Source: Candidatus Thorarchaeota archaeon (GTDB taxonomy: Archaea; Asgardarchaeota; Thorarchaeia; Thorarchaeales; Thorarchaeaceae). From it: a stretch of 36,851 bases of DNA. Below, piece by piece: positions 19,666 to 29,868 of this stretch. The stretch lies in NCBI GenBank assembly GCA_019894665.1, contig JAGXOC010000014.1:1-36851 (forward strand), written 5' to 3'. Position numbers and translations under genes: made by a program. The notes under the pieces were generated by a model, which made no database searches, was not told the DNA's origin, and was given only the letters and a program-made list of their open reading frames with translations. The first letter of the stretch is position 1. Each line of letters opens with the position of its first letter.

Positions 19666-19691
19666 GGTTTCAGAGTTAGAAGAACCCCCAT

Positions 19692-20273
19692 TTAGGCATT
19701 GAGGGCATTGTTTTCGGGCTCAGACATACCTTCCTCGACTTCCTTTTCTACTTCTTTCTTAAATATGAACTCGGGGATGACCATTATCAGGATGAGTAGA
19801 AAAACTACCACCGGTAGGACACCAGGTGTCTGTAGAAAAAGTGTGATATTTCCTATCCACGGTATTGCGGCCACAACAACTCCCACAATGTCATCATAGG
19901 TCCGATAGAAAGGATCTGCCTGGTTATTGTTATCCCCTTGAGTATAATATCTATATTCTTCGTCAACATATTCTCGTTGGATCACTCGGTGCACCACAGG
20001 TGCCTGAGAGTGCCAATCGGCGTTGTATACAATGATATCCCCAACATGGACATCTTCTGGGGCTTGCCTTTGTAGAACAAGAAGATGGCCCCGTTCGAGA
20101 GTGGGTGACATAGACTCACTTGTTACTACCACAAGAGGCGATGAGGTCCCCATTGCGATCGTGAAAATTCCATATCCGGCAAATGTGACCCCGACGATGA
20201 GCACAACAAAGAATACTGTCTTCCCGTACTCAGGCCATTTGTTCCAATTGAGTTTTTGACGAATTTTCTCCAA
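19692..20273 (-). CDS. signal peptidase I, archaeal/Sec11-type (S26B)
   Basis: SESMSPTLERGHLLVLQ, GDIIVY, VVHRVI (His in place of bacterial Lys), TQGDNN; TTG start. Confidence 0.9.
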   Translation of the reverse strand: MEKIRQKLNWNKWPEYGKTVFFVVLIVGVTFAGYGIFTIAMGTSSPLVVVTSESMSPTLERGHLLVLQRQAPEDVHVGDIIVYNADWHSQAPVVHRVIQREYVDEEYRYYTQGDNNNQADPFYRTYDDIVGVVVAAIPWIGNITLFLQTPGVLPVVVFLLILIMVIPEFIFKKEVEKEVEEGMSEPENNALNA

Positions 20274-20330
20274 TGTTCTCTCGCCTAGTGAGTTCTGGAA
20301 TTCGGGTGTTTAATAAAACTGACGAATGCT

Positions 20331-20825
20331 TCATGAATATCTTCTTGTAACATTTCCGACTAGACCAAGAACATCCACAGCCTCGCCCTTCAAGTCTGGC
20401 TTCCAGTTTTGAACGTCCCTTACATGATCGGCTCCCGCTTCTGCAATCAGGAATCGCTCAAGGATACGGAGATTTTGTTCATCCATCTCTGCTGCTTTCA
20501 TTGCATCCCGCCCGGATGGATAACCACTCTTTGGTGTTTCAGATGTAGCATTGAGATACCAGAAGTTTCTGATTATTTTGACTGCTATAACTCGTGCAGG
20601 GCAATTTTGAATCTTCTCTTCGAATAATACAGTATCACCAGTTTGAATCTCGCTATCACCAGGACGAACTTCTCCGTGCATATCAATGATACTCTCATTG
20701 TATTCGTACAATACTTTCGTCGCTGCTTTCCTCAGGACATCAAGTGATGTGTCTACGACTATTCCCTCTTCTGCGTCTAATGTTTCACAATGCTCGTCCA
20801 TAACAAATCCATATTGAATTAGCAT
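20331..20825 (-). CDS. hypothetical soluble protein
   Basis: 164-aa ATG ORF filling the gap between two genes; no recognised motif. Confidence 0.55.
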   Translation of the reverse strand: MLIQYGFVMDEHCETLDAEEGIVVDTSLDVLRKAATKVLYEYNESIIDMHGEVRPGDSEIQTGDTVLFEEKIQNCPARVIAVKIIRNFWYLNATSETPKSGYPSGRDAMKAAEMDEQNLRILERFLIAEAGADHVRDVQNWKPDLKGEAVDVLGLVGNVTRRYS

Positions 20826-20902
20826 CTGTTTAATCTTTTCCTACCGAGTAAACTACTATCAACACCTCACTTCTTAAAAGCCAGTTCACCAAATTTGATG
20901 AA

Positions 20903-22294
20903 GTGAACTCTGAGATGAAGATAAGAACCATAAAATCCGAAGGGATTGCAGCTCTTTCGTATTTCGTTAGTTCCGGAAGAGAAGCCATGGTTGTTGATCC
21001 CCGTAGAGATGCTTCGATCTACAAACATTTTGCCGATGAAGAGGGTGTTGAGATCACACACATTTTTGAGACTCACAGAAATGAGGACTATGTCATAGGG
21101 TCTCTCGAACTGAAGGCAATGGTCCCAGAGGCTCGAATCGGACATTCGAATCAAACTAATTTCCGGTATGGTGACAACAGTTTAGCAGATGGTGAGACCT
21201 TTACAATTGGGAAAATGAGCATCACCTGCCTTCAGACTCCTGGTCATACTGATGATAGTATATGCTATGTTGTTGCAGACCGAACTGTTGGACCTGACCC
21301 AATTGTTGCTTTCACCGGCGACACATTGTTTGTGAATGAAGTGGGCCGAACAGATCTAGTCGACCTGAAGAAACATGAAGAGATGTCAAGAAAGCTCTAC
21401 AATAGTCTTAATCAGATACTTCTTCCTCTTGGTGATGGTGTTATTATACATCCCGGTCATGGAGCTGGGTCTGTATGTGGAAAGGATATCGGTGACCGCG
21501 AGTTCTCAACAATAGGTTTTGAGAAAGCAAACAATGCTTGGTTAGGTATGAGTGAGGATGTATTTGTGGCATCGAAAGTTCGCCAACGTCTCACTCGTGC
21601 TTTATACTTCAAACATTGTGAACATCTGAATACAATAGGTCCTCCAATTATCGCTGATCTTCCTGAGCCTCAAGAACTTGACATTGAATCGTTCAGCAAA
21701 ATGTTGGAGGACGATGGTCATCGTGCTCTTGATATTCGTCCAGCTGCTGAGTTTCTGAAACGCCATATACCCCGTTCGATTAGCATCAAACTCAAGATCA
21801 TGGGATGGTTGGCTGGATGGGCCTTGCGACCTGAACAGACATTCTCCATAATTCTCAGTATTGATGGTGATGATTTGGTCTTAGCAAAGGCCATGCTTCA
21901 TCGAATTGGATATGACAATATTCTAGGTTTCTTAAGAAATGGAGTTAACCAATGGTCTGCTAGTGGACGTGAAACTGACTCCATTGAAGTATTGTCACTC
22001 GATGAATTTGGAGCCAAGCAGACACGACGTGAGGTTGTTGTTATTGATGTTCGCGAACCCCATGAGTATGACAAAGAGCGTATTGAAGACTCAGTCTCGT
22101 CCCCCATGACTGGATTTGAGGAAAAAGCAAAGGATTTCATGGCGGCGGGTCCTACTGTAATTTTGTGTCCTGTAGGAAACAGGAGTACAACAGCAGCTAG
22201 TATTCTCAAACACAAAGGTGTGGATGATATTGCTGTCAGCTTAGATGGGCTAAAAGCATGGAAAGCCTTTGATTATCCATTGGAAATAGATTGA
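20903..22294 (+). CDS. persulfide dioxygenase-like MBL protein fused to two rhodanese domains
   Basis: ETHRNEDYVIGS, TPGHTDDSICY, TGDTLFVNEVGRTDL, HPGHGAGS; rhodanese 1 lacks catalytic Cys, rhodanese 2 has CPVGNRS. Confidence 0.88.
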   Translation: MNSEMKIRTIKSEGIAALSYFVSSGREAMVVDPRRDASIYKHFADEEGVEITHIFETHRNEDYVIGSLELKAMVPEARIGHSNQTNFRYGDNSLADGETFTIGKMSITCLQTPGHTDDSICYVVADRTVGPDPIVAFTGDTLFVNEVGRTDLVDLKKHEEMSRKLYNSLNQILLPLGDGVIIHPGHGAGSVCGKDIGDREFSTIGFEKANNAWLGMSEDVFVASKVRQRLTRALYFKHCEHLNTIGPPIIADLPEPQELDIESFSKMLEDDGHRALDIRPAAEFLKRHIPRSISIKLKIMGWLAGWALRPEQTFSIILSIDGDDLVLAKAMLHRIGYDNILGFLRNGVNQWSASGRETDSIEVLSLDEFGAKQTRREVVVIDVREPHEYDKERIEDSVSSPMTGFEEKAKDFMAAGPTVILCPVGNRSTTAASILKHKGVDDIAVSLDGLKAWKAFDYPLEID

Positions 22295-22309
22295 ACCTGA
22301 ATGGAGTGA

Positions 22310-23902
22310 ATGAAATTGTATTGGGGAAGACCAACGGGTCGTTCTGATGTAATCGCACGAGATGGAGTCGTGGCCTCCTCCCAACCTCTGGCTACTCAAG
22401 CTGGTTTGGAAGTCATCAGAAAAGGAGGTAATGCTATCGATGCTGCAGTCGCCACAGCAGCTGTTCTTGATGTTGTTGAACCCTTCAGCACAGGATGTGG
22501 TGGTGACGCTTTCACGTTAATTCATCTATCAGGAAAGTCTCAACCCCTGAGCTACAATGGCTCTGGCCGATCTGGATCGCTCGTTTCTCTGCAGGAACTT
22601 CTTGATCTCGGATGGACAAGTATGCCTGCTCGTGGTGGTCCTCCAGTCACTGTTCCAGGTGCACTTCATCTTTGGAGTCATGTCATTGAGAAGCATGGCG
22701 CACTTGAATTGAAGGAAGTACTTGCCCCTGCAATCCATTATGCTAGGAACGGGTTTCCAGTATCACCCCTCATCGGACAAAGTTGGAAATGGATTCCTGG
22801 AGTTCTCAAGAATGACGCCGCTCGTGAGATTTACGCACCCAATGGAGAAACTCCTAGTGTGGGTCAGATAATGAAGAACAAGGATCTCGCTGACACATTC
22901 GAGAGTGTGGCAAAAGAAGGACCTGACGCTTTCTATTCAGGAAAAATTGCCGAATCCATTGTCAATACAGTACAAGAGCATGGAGGTTTCCTAACATTAG
23001 AAGATCTGACTGCTCACAAAACAGAAGAAACCAAGCCAATTTCAGTTTCATATCGAGGTGTTGATGTCTTCGAGCACCCCCCCAATGGCCAAGGATTTGC
23101 CGCGCTCTCAATGTTGAACATAATGGAGACCTTTGATTTCTCGAAATACAATCCCCTAAGCACTGAGAGATATCATCTAATGATTGAGGCGAAGAAACTA
23201 GCCTATGCCGACCTGCACCAGCACAATGCTGACCCAAAGTTCTATGATGTGCCGCTGGAAAAACTTCTTGCGAAACCATATGCCAAGGAGAGAGCAAAGA
23301 CCATTGATACCAAGAGAGCCATGAGCGGCTATACTCCAGGTCTCAACTTGGGTCATGACACTGTCTATCTCGCCACTGCTGATGGTGAGGGCAATGCTGT
23401 GTCATTCATCAACAGTCTCTACATGGGCATCGGAAGTGGCCTCGTTGCTCCTGGAACTGGAATAAAGCTACAGAACCGGGGTGAGCTGTTCTCTCTTGAT
23501 TCAACGCATCCAAACTGCTATGCTCCCAAGAAACTACCATTCCACACGATAATCCCTGGAGCACTGTATAAAGACAAAAAGCTGATGGGCGTATTTGGAA
23601 TCATGGGTGGCGCACATCAATCTCAGGCACATGCTCAATTCGTGAGCAATGTGATCGACTATGGAATGGGTCCTCAGGAAGCACTTGATTATCCACGATT
23701 CGATCATGACCATGAAACTAACAAGGTCGGGTTGGAGAACGGTATTCCTCCTCATATACAGGGTGAACTTCGAAAGCGTGGCCACAACCTCGTTCATGAA
23801 ACCACTACTTATTTTGGTGGAGGCCAAGCCATTCTCAGACTTGATGATGCATGGATTGCAGGCTCAGACTGTAGAAAAGATGGGCAAGCAGCAGGTTTCT
23901 AA
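22310..23902 (+). CDS. gamma-glutamyltransferase (GGT) family
   Basis: STGCGGDAFTLIH, NGSGRSG, GHDTVYLATADGEGNAVSFINSLY; SD-like GGAGTGA. Confidence 0.9.
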   Translation: MKLYWGRPTGRSDVIARDGVVASSQPLATQAGLEVIRKGGNAIDAAVATAAVLDVVEPFSTGCGGDAFTLIHLSGKSQPLSYNGSGRSGSLVSLQELLDLGWTSMPARGGPPVTVPGALHLWSHVIEKHGALELKEVLAPAIHYARNGFPVSPLIGQSWKWIPGVLKNDAAREIYAPNGETPSVGQIMKNKDLADTFESVAKEGPDAFYSGKIAESIVNTVQEHGGFLTLEDLTAHKTEETKPISVSYRGVDVFEHPPNGQGFAALSMLNIMETFDFSKYNPLSTERYHLMIEAKKLAYADLHQHNADPKFYDVPLEKLLAKPYAKERAKTIDTKRAMSGYTPGLNLGHDTVYLATADGEGNAVSFINSLYMGIGSGLVAPGTGIKLQNRGELFSLDSTHPNCYAPKKLPFHTIIPGALYKDKKLMGVFGIMGGAHQSQAHAQFVSNVIDYGMGPQEALDYPRFDHDHETNKVGLENGIPPHIQGELRKRGHNLVHETTTYFGGGQAILRLDDAWIAGSDCRKDGQAAGF

Positions 23903-23939
23903 TAGTCTTTTAAGTCACTGAATTCATCATTGCACTGGT

Positions 23940-25403
23940 GTGAGGTTCATGAATCCGGATGACCCGCAGTATCGTGAAGAGAGTGACTTACTGGGCACGA
24001 GACAGATTCCCAAAGATGCCTATTGGGGAATACAGACGCTTCGTGCGCAGGAGAACTTTGGTGTATCACTTGTTCGTCTTTACAACTATTCGACATTAGT
24101 GAAAACAATGGCTATGGTCAAGAAAGCCTGTACTCAGGCAAACCAAGACCTTGGGCATATCAGTACAGAATTTGCCGAAGCAATCATCCAAACCTGTGAT
24201 GAGATTATTGCTGGTGAGCTTGAAGACCAATTTGATGTCGATATGCTTCAAGGCGGCGCAGGTACGTCAACCAATATGTGCACGAACGAGGTGATAGCTT
24301 CTCGTGCTAACGAGATCCTAGGCGAATCTCGAAATACAATGAGTCCAATTTCTGCACACGATCATGTGAACCTATCACAGTCGACAAATGATGTCTATCC
24401 TACTGCAATCAAAATTGCTACCATCTATGGTCTTCGTAATCTCTCCTCCAATCTTCAAGATTTGATAGATGCACTTGATGAGAAATCTGTGGAGTTCAAG
24501 GACACTTTGAAGCTCGGCAGGACTGAAATGCAGGATGCTGTTCCGATTACTCTTGGACAAGAGTTCGGAGCCTGGTCTGCAGCTTTAAAGCGTGATTTGA
24601 AGAGGATAGCATCAGCAATTGACATTCTGAAAAGTCATAATATTGGAGCTACCGCAATCGGCACGTCTCTCAATGCTGACCCAGAATACATCAAGCTGGC
24701 TGAAAAACATCTCAGAGTGGTCACAGGTATTGAACAACTGAAAACTGCAGAGAACCTCATCGATGACACGCAGAACTCGGATGAGTTCGTTCATGCCTCA
24801 GGTCTTCTGAGAGTACTTGCAACAAATCTCTCAAAGATTTGCGGGGACCTTATCCTCTTATCATCTGGCCCAATTGGTGGGTTTCATGAAATTATTCTTC
24901 CACCTGTCCAACCCGGATCATCAATTATGCCAGGCAAAGTGAATCCTGTGATTCCAGAGATGATTACACAGGTATCATTTCAGGTGCTTGGTCATGACAT
25001 GGTAATCTCAATAGCTGCCCAGTCAGGTCAACTAGAACTCAATGCCTTCGAACCCGTGATTGCTTTCAACTTCTTTCAAGCCCTAAAGATTCTAAAGAAT
25101 GCGATACCCATTTTTACAGAGAAGTGTGTCAAAGGCATCAAACCCAATCCTCAAGGTCTAGATATCGTACACAAAAGTGTGGGTCTTGTCACTGCATTGA
25201 ATCCTGTAATCGGATACAAGGCTGCATCTCGGATTGCAAAGACGGCATTAGATACAGGTCGTCCTATCCGCGAGATTGTCTTAGAAGAAGGTCTCTTGGA
25301 TGCGGAATGGCTAGATGTTATCCTTTCACCTAAGCGCATGACTCAAGCTGGTACACCAGGTCATGTGCATAAAAAGACAAAGGAACTTCATGATCCAGAT
25401 TAG
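23940..25403 (+). CDS. aspA: aspartate ammonia-lyase / class II fumarase superfamily (aspartase-like)
   Basis: ESDLLGTRQIPKDAYWGIQTLRA, LSQSTNDVYPTA, GRTEMQDAVPITLGQEF, GSSIMPGKVNPVIPEM. Confidence 0.85.
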   Translation: MRFMNPDDPQYREESDLLGTRQIPKDAYWGIQTLRAQENFGVSLVRLYNYSTLVKTMAMVKKACTQANQDLGHISTEFAEAIIQTCDEIIAGELEDQFDVDMLQGGAGTSTNMCTNEVIASRANEILGESRNTMSPISAHDHVNLSQSTNDVYPTAIKIATIYGLRNLSSNLQDLIDALDEKSVEFKDTLKLGRTEMQDAVPITLGQEFGAWSAALKRDLKRIASAIDILKSHNIGATAIGTSLNADPEYIKLAEKHLRVVTGIEQLKTAENLIDDTQNSDEFVHASGLLRVLATNLSKICGDLILLSSGPIGGFHEIILPPVQPGSSIMPGKVNPVIPEMITQVSFQVLGHDMVISIAAQSGQLELNAFEPVIAFNFFQALKILKNAIPIFTEKCVKGIKPNPQGLDIVHKSVGLVTALNPVIGYKAASRIAKTALDTGRPIREIVLEEGLLDAEWLDVILSPKRMTQAGTPGHVHKKTKELHDPD

Positions 25404-25410
25404 TAGGGCA

Positions 25411-25809
25411 ATGTTCAACAAGATCCTGGTCGGGATAGTTTCCATCCGCTCCAAGTTAAACTCAGTATTAAACCAAACAATGCCAGTGGAAAGAGGAACG
25501 GTAGTATCGAAACTGTACATGCGGGATAATAACGTAGTAAACTTGGAGGTTGGAGACGAGAAAGTTGTTTTGTTCTATGATAGCTCGCTTGATACCGTTC
25601 GTGCTTTCTCTCATACTCAAAACAGCCAGAATTTCACATTCACATATTCAAATGGAGATATCATAGACGAAGAGACCTCATCTATTTGGAGTACGGAGGG
25701 TACTTCAAATCAAGAATTATTATTTGTCGTAGACAGCTTTGATGTGATGTGGTTTGCATGGGTAGCTTTCTATCCTCAAACAGGTTTACTCTGCTTTGTA
25801 TGTAGTTAG
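25411..25809 (+). CDS. possible DUF3179-like C-terminal fragment or short protein
   Basis: VVLFYDSSLDTVRAF...SSIWSTEG...MWFAWVAFYPQTGL resembles the C-terminal signature of DUF3179; much shorter than that family usually is. Confidence 0.45.
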   Translation: MFNKILVGIVSIRSKLNSVLNQTMPVERGTVVSKLYMRDNNVVNLEVGDEKVVLFYDSSLDTVRAFSHTQNSQNFTFTYSNGDIIDEETSSIWSTEGTSNQELLFVVDSFDVMWFAWVAFYPQTGLLCFVCS

Positions 25810-25826
25810 AACTTTGCCCTCGAGAA

Positions 25827-27443
25827 TCATCTGTCCATAATCACATCATAGGCTATATTGTCAGCATGGTCGCTGATTCTCTCCAGATTTCTCAGGGTCT
25901 CAATAAAGACTGGGTCTGCTTCAGGCTGACATGTTCCCGTTCTGACCCGTTCAATATGCAAATCTTTCAGTTTTCTCTCTAGATCATCAACGTCATCCTC
26001 AAGTTTCACTGCGGTTTTGGCAAGATCCTTGTTCCTGGTTTTGAGGGCTTTGATCGCAGTAGAGTATGTTTCCTCTACAAGGTCAAACATCTCAGTTAGA
26101 TTCTTAGATCCTTCCGGAGAGAATGATACTCCATTCTTTAGTTTCTCGATCACAAATTCAGCAATATTGGATGCGAGGTCTCCAACACGCTCGATATCCG
26201 TGAGGATTGCTAGGAGCTTTATTCTCCAAATAGCATCTTCCTTGTTGAGTTCCTCTTCTCTTATTTTATCAATGAAATCTTCAGTGCTTCTACAGCTCTC
26301 GTCGACCTCATCTTCAAGTCGGATGACTTTTCTTGCGTCATCGAGGTTTTTTGTAAGAAGCGCGGTTTTGCTGAGAACAATCATCTCAATAGTTTTCTCA
26401 GCGGTTCGGAGTGCTTCTCTCTCAGACTCAAGTAGTGCTGCTTGAGGCATATGGAGCATCTCATCGTCGAAGAAGTGTTTACCGATGACCTCTCCCTCTT
26501 TATCTGGGATGAGTCTTTCACAAAATCTGACTAGTAGTCCTACTAAGGGGATGAAAATCAAGCTCACAATCACATTGAAGATAGTATGTGCGTTCGCAAT
26601 CTGACGTGGAAGACTTGCATCTGTTACTAAAACAAGATCTGAAAATGGACCAAGAAATGGTAAGAATATTGCAACACCCACTATGTTGATGATTGTCTGC
26701 GCTATTGCCGTACGTTTTGCTGGGGTTGTTGCTCCTAATCCTGCAAAGAGTTCTAAGAAACATGTTCCAATGTTAGCACCCATCACAAGTGCGATTGCTG
26801 GTCCGAGTGTAATCACATCTGCGGCACCCATTGCAATAACCAGACTAGTGGTGGCGGAGCTACTCTGAGTCACTCCTGCAATTAGGGCTCCAATGAGAAT
26901 CCCAATAATTGGAATCGAACCATAATCATTGATGAGATTACTGAAGAATGGATAGTCCGTAGTCAATGGTCTGGCTCCTTCCTTCATGAACTCCATTGCG
27001 AGGAAAAGTAGACCTAGACTGAAAATCACTGTGCCTATTAATTGCACTTTCTCATTCTTTGAAAACATTTTCATGAAGAAACCAATGGCGACAAGTGGCC
27101 AGAACACGCCACCAATGTCAAAGGATACGAGTTGTGCAGTGACGGTGGTTCCGATCTCTGAACCTAACATGACATTCACTGATTGTCGAAAGGTCATCAT
27201 CCCTGCGTTTACGAAGCCAATCAGTGTCAAGACGGTGATACTAGAGCTCTGAGTCATGAATGTGGCTGCTGTACCTGCAGCCATTCCCTTGACAGGATTA
27301 TTGCTCACTTTCTCAAGTACGCGTACTACACTCTTACCGGATATCTTACCAAGTGTTTCTCGAAGAAGAGTCACACCATACATAAAGAGAGCAAGTCCGC
27401 CGATGATGTTGAAAGCGATTGTCAATTCTTCCCACATAGTCAA
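25827..27443 (-). CDS. Na+/Pi cotransporter family protein with C-terminal PhoU-like domains
   Basis: GGLALFMYGVTLLRETL, two QSS motifs (TQSSSITVLT, TQSSSATTSLV), PhoU-like helices. Confidence 0.9.
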   Translation of the reverse strand: MTMWEELTIAFNIIGGLALFMYGVTLLRETLGKISGKSVVRVLEKVSNNPVKGMAAGTAATFMTQSSSITVLTLIGFVNAGMMTFRQSVNVMLGSEIGTTVTAQLVSFDIGGVFWPLVAIGFFMKMFSKNEKVQLIGTVIFSLGLLFLAMEFMKEGARPLTTDYPFFSNLINDYGSIPIIGILIGALIAGVTQSSSATTSLVIAMGAADVITLGPAIALVMGANIGTCFLELFAGLGATTPAKRTAIAQTIINIVGVAIFLPFLGPFSDLVLVTDASLPRQIANAHTIFNVIVSLIFIPLVGLLVRFCERLIPDKEGEVIGKHFFDDEMLHMPQAALLESEREALRTAEKTIEMIVLSKTALLTKNLDDARKVIRLEDEVDESCRSTEDFIDKIREEELNKEDAIWRIKLLAILTDIERVGDLASNIAEFVIEKLKNGVSFSPEGSKNLTEMFDLVEETYSTAIKALKTRNKDLAKTAVKLEDDVDDLERKLKDLHIERVRTGTCQPEADPVFIETLRNLERISDHADNIAYDVIMDR

Positions 27444-27551
27444 CGGGTGACGTCCTGTCTATACGCTACATATGAACTTTGTGAGTCATCAATTCTACTG
27501 TCGCAAGAAAATGAAACTCCAGGATTGATTCCCGGAGCATGTTCTCTTCAA

Positions 27552-28505
27552 TTAGCTTCTCTTGTTGCGTGTGAAACCTGAACACGCATATGACTTGATG
27601 CCTTCTTTCTCAAGCACATCTAGAATCAGGTTCATTCCAATAGAGTCTGAGCTATCATGTCCAGCAATCACAACATAGAGACCCTCTTCCTCGCAGGCTT
27701 TCTTGAGGTCCTCGGGCATATGCATTGTGACTATTGTACTCACTCCTGCACGAGCTAATTTCGGGATTGATTTGGGTCCAGCTGAAGTTCCCCCAGTGAA
27801 GAAGACAAACTTCTCTCCCACACTACCTTCATTTTTCCCTACAATAATCTCAGGACCTGCTCCAACCTTTTCAGCCTCCTGGTACTCAGGAATCTCAAGA
27901 AGTTCGTCAACTAAGTCTCCCAAGGTCTGTGGATCTTTATCTTTCAGATATTTGGTGAGGAATTGATATCCTACTGAGTCCGCTGGTGTATGTGAACACA
28001 TGAATGGCATATCAAGTAGCTTAGCTGCATCAGTGGTCTGAGTATGGTTTCTCGCTTTAGTGAGAAGATGAACATCTTTCATCCGTTTTGCCATGGCTGA
28101 TTCAGCTTGAGCAATTGGGACTCCAGCTGCTGCCCATTGTTCAGGTTGAATTCTCATCACATAGTCCAAGTTTGAAACACCAATACCATGAGGATGGTGA
28201 GCTAGAACTAGATCTATCTGGTCACCCTTCTGGGTAAGACGGTCGGCAAGGACGATTTCACCTGTCCCGATGTCAATTCCACAAAGTAGACTAGTTATCT
28301 CTTGGTCCTCATTTCCATAGAGAAGTCTACAGTCAGTGTACGGATTCCAAGCAACATCCTTGTCAGCTAGTTCTTTCTTTCGACCTTCAAGCTTCTCCAA
28401 GCCTTTCTTCGATTTCTCAAGAATCTGATTGACCCTATCTCTACCTCGGGGATCAGCTTCGATTCCGATATCTACTATCTTTCGATAAATTTCGTCGAGT
28501 TTCAT
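27552..28505 (-). CDS. NIF3 / DUF34-like metal-binding protein
   Basis: LVLAHHPHGIG, CSHTPADSVGY, VIAGHDSSDSIG. Confidence 0.75.
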   Translation of the reverse strand: MKLDEIYRKIVDIGIEADPRGRDRVNQILEKSKKGLEKLEGRKKELADKDVAWNPYTDCRLLYGNEDQEITSLLCGIDIGTGEIVLADRLTQKGDQIDLVLAHHPHGIGVSNLDYVMRIQPEQWAAAGVPIAQAESAMAKRMKDVHLLTKARNHTQTTDAAKLLDMPFMCSHTPADSVGYQFLTKYLKDKDPQTLGDLVDELLEIPEYQEAEKVGAGPEIIVGKNEGSVGEKFVFFTGGTSAGPKSIPKLARAGVSTIVTMHMPEDLKKACEEEGLYVVIAGHDSSDSIGMNLILDVLEKEGIKSYACSGFTRNKRS

Positions 28506-28608
28506 AATACTACTGTAGTGTATCCTCAGTTTGAACCTTTCGACACATGCTGAAACTAAGCCTGGTAGCTCACGTTAAAACTCGACGAACTTGAGGATGT
28601 CTGATTTA

Positions 28609-29634
28609 CTAATACCCCCGTTCGATATCAACCTGGTTTAGAAAGTCAGTCCTTCCTTGAGCAAATCTTGTGATATTCTCTATCACTTCATTCCAGCGTT
28701 CAAGATCATCCATCGGAGATGCCCCTCGGTGTGGTGATAGTACAATGTTGTCGAGCTTATGGAATGAGTGATTAAATGGATATTTTCGCTCTTTGTCATC
28801 AGGTTCCGGGCGGTACTCATACCAAACATCAATGGCGGCACCTGCAATTGTCCTCTCAGATAGTGCTTTGAACAATGCATCCTCGTCTATCACTGGACCC
28901 CGTGCGATGTTCACCACAAGTCCATCACTACCCAGTAGTTCCAGTTCCTTTTGACCAATGAGTCCTAGTGTGTCAGGTGTCTGTGGCACTGCTACAATCA
29001 GTATGTCAACCTCTTGGAGGAACTCATTCAATTGACCAGTTTCATACTTCTTCGCAGGTGTTGGCAGGCTCTCTGTCTTTCCATCCCAATTGTTTCTACA
29101 GATAAAGAAATTGACATTGAAACCTGATAGGAACCGATGTACTTTCTTATTGATCGCACCATAGCCGAGGAGACCAATGTTCCTATCTCTAAGGGGTTTT
29201 GACTTTCCATGGTTGTCACCCCTTCTCCAGAGACCCTCGGCCATCCAGTTGTGGTGAGGGACAACCTTGTTTGTCAAAGCAAGTAATAATGCGATGACGT
29301 GCTGAGCAGTGAAGTATGTGTTTCCATGTCCATTGACTAGAACTACATCCCGCGTCTTTACCAATTCTCTGAATGGCTCGAGGTGATGCTGAACACCAAC
29401 TCCTGGATTGATGAATAACCGGAGATTCTCTGCGGAATCAAGAAACTCTCGAGTCGGGCGCCATCCTACAACAACGTTGGCATCTCGTGAGTGTTTCAGA
29501 TATACTTCTTCTGTTTCTTCATCTGGAAATATCAAGTTCAGGTTGTCAACTGATGAAAGCCCCTTGCGCAGGTAGTTCTCTAGTTCCTCGCGAGGTTTCC
29601 AGATGAATAAAACATTGGTCTCTTCCATGATCAA
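28609..29634 (-). CDS. D-isomer-specific 2-hydroxyacid dehydrogenase
   Basis: NIGLLGYGAINKKVHRFL, VNIARGPVIDEDALFKAL, GAAIDVWYEYRP, LSPHRG. Confidence 0.9.
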   Translation of the reverse strand: MIMEETNVLFIWKPREELENYLRKGLSSVDNLNLIFPDEETEEVYLKHSRDANVVVGWRPTREFLDSAENLRLFINPGVGVQHHLEPFRELVKTRDVVLVNGHGNTYFTAQHVIALLLALTNKVVPHHNWMAEGLWRRGDNHGKSKPLRDRNIGLLGYGAINKKVHRFLSGFNVNFFICRNNWDGKTESLPTPAKKYETGQLNEFLQEVDILIVAVPQTPDTLGLIGQKELELLGSDGLVVNIARGPVIDEDALFKALSERTIAGAAIDVWYEYRPEPDDKERKYPFNHSFHKLDNIVLSPHRGASPMDDLERWNEVIENITRFAQGRTDFLNQVDIERGY

Positions 29635-29762
29635 TGACCTCCTTTGGCCACCTTAATAGCTCTTCTGCAACTCAGTTTTTTTGTGCTATGGAAGAATAAT
29701 CAACTAATCATTACTATACTTTGAAGTGCACGAAGTCTGAATCACTAAGTGAAAATAAAAGA

Positions 29763-29783
29763 ACGGGAGCCAAACGTTCCCGT
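29763..29783. repeat. inverted repeat ACGGGA-N9-TCCCGT in a divergent intergenic region
   Basis: Perfect 6-bp arms read directly. Confidence 0.5.
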
Positions 29784-29868
29784 CCGACACGATATTGGAT
29801 GACTATCTAATGAATGCTGATTGTCGATATCGTAATAGAGAAGCTAGTTTTCTTTCTATAATCTAAGA

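Noticed and set aside
26017-26445. 142-aa + strand ORF opposite the PhoU region
   Set aside because: Serine-rich shadow ORF complementary to Glu/Leu-rich helices; typical artefact.
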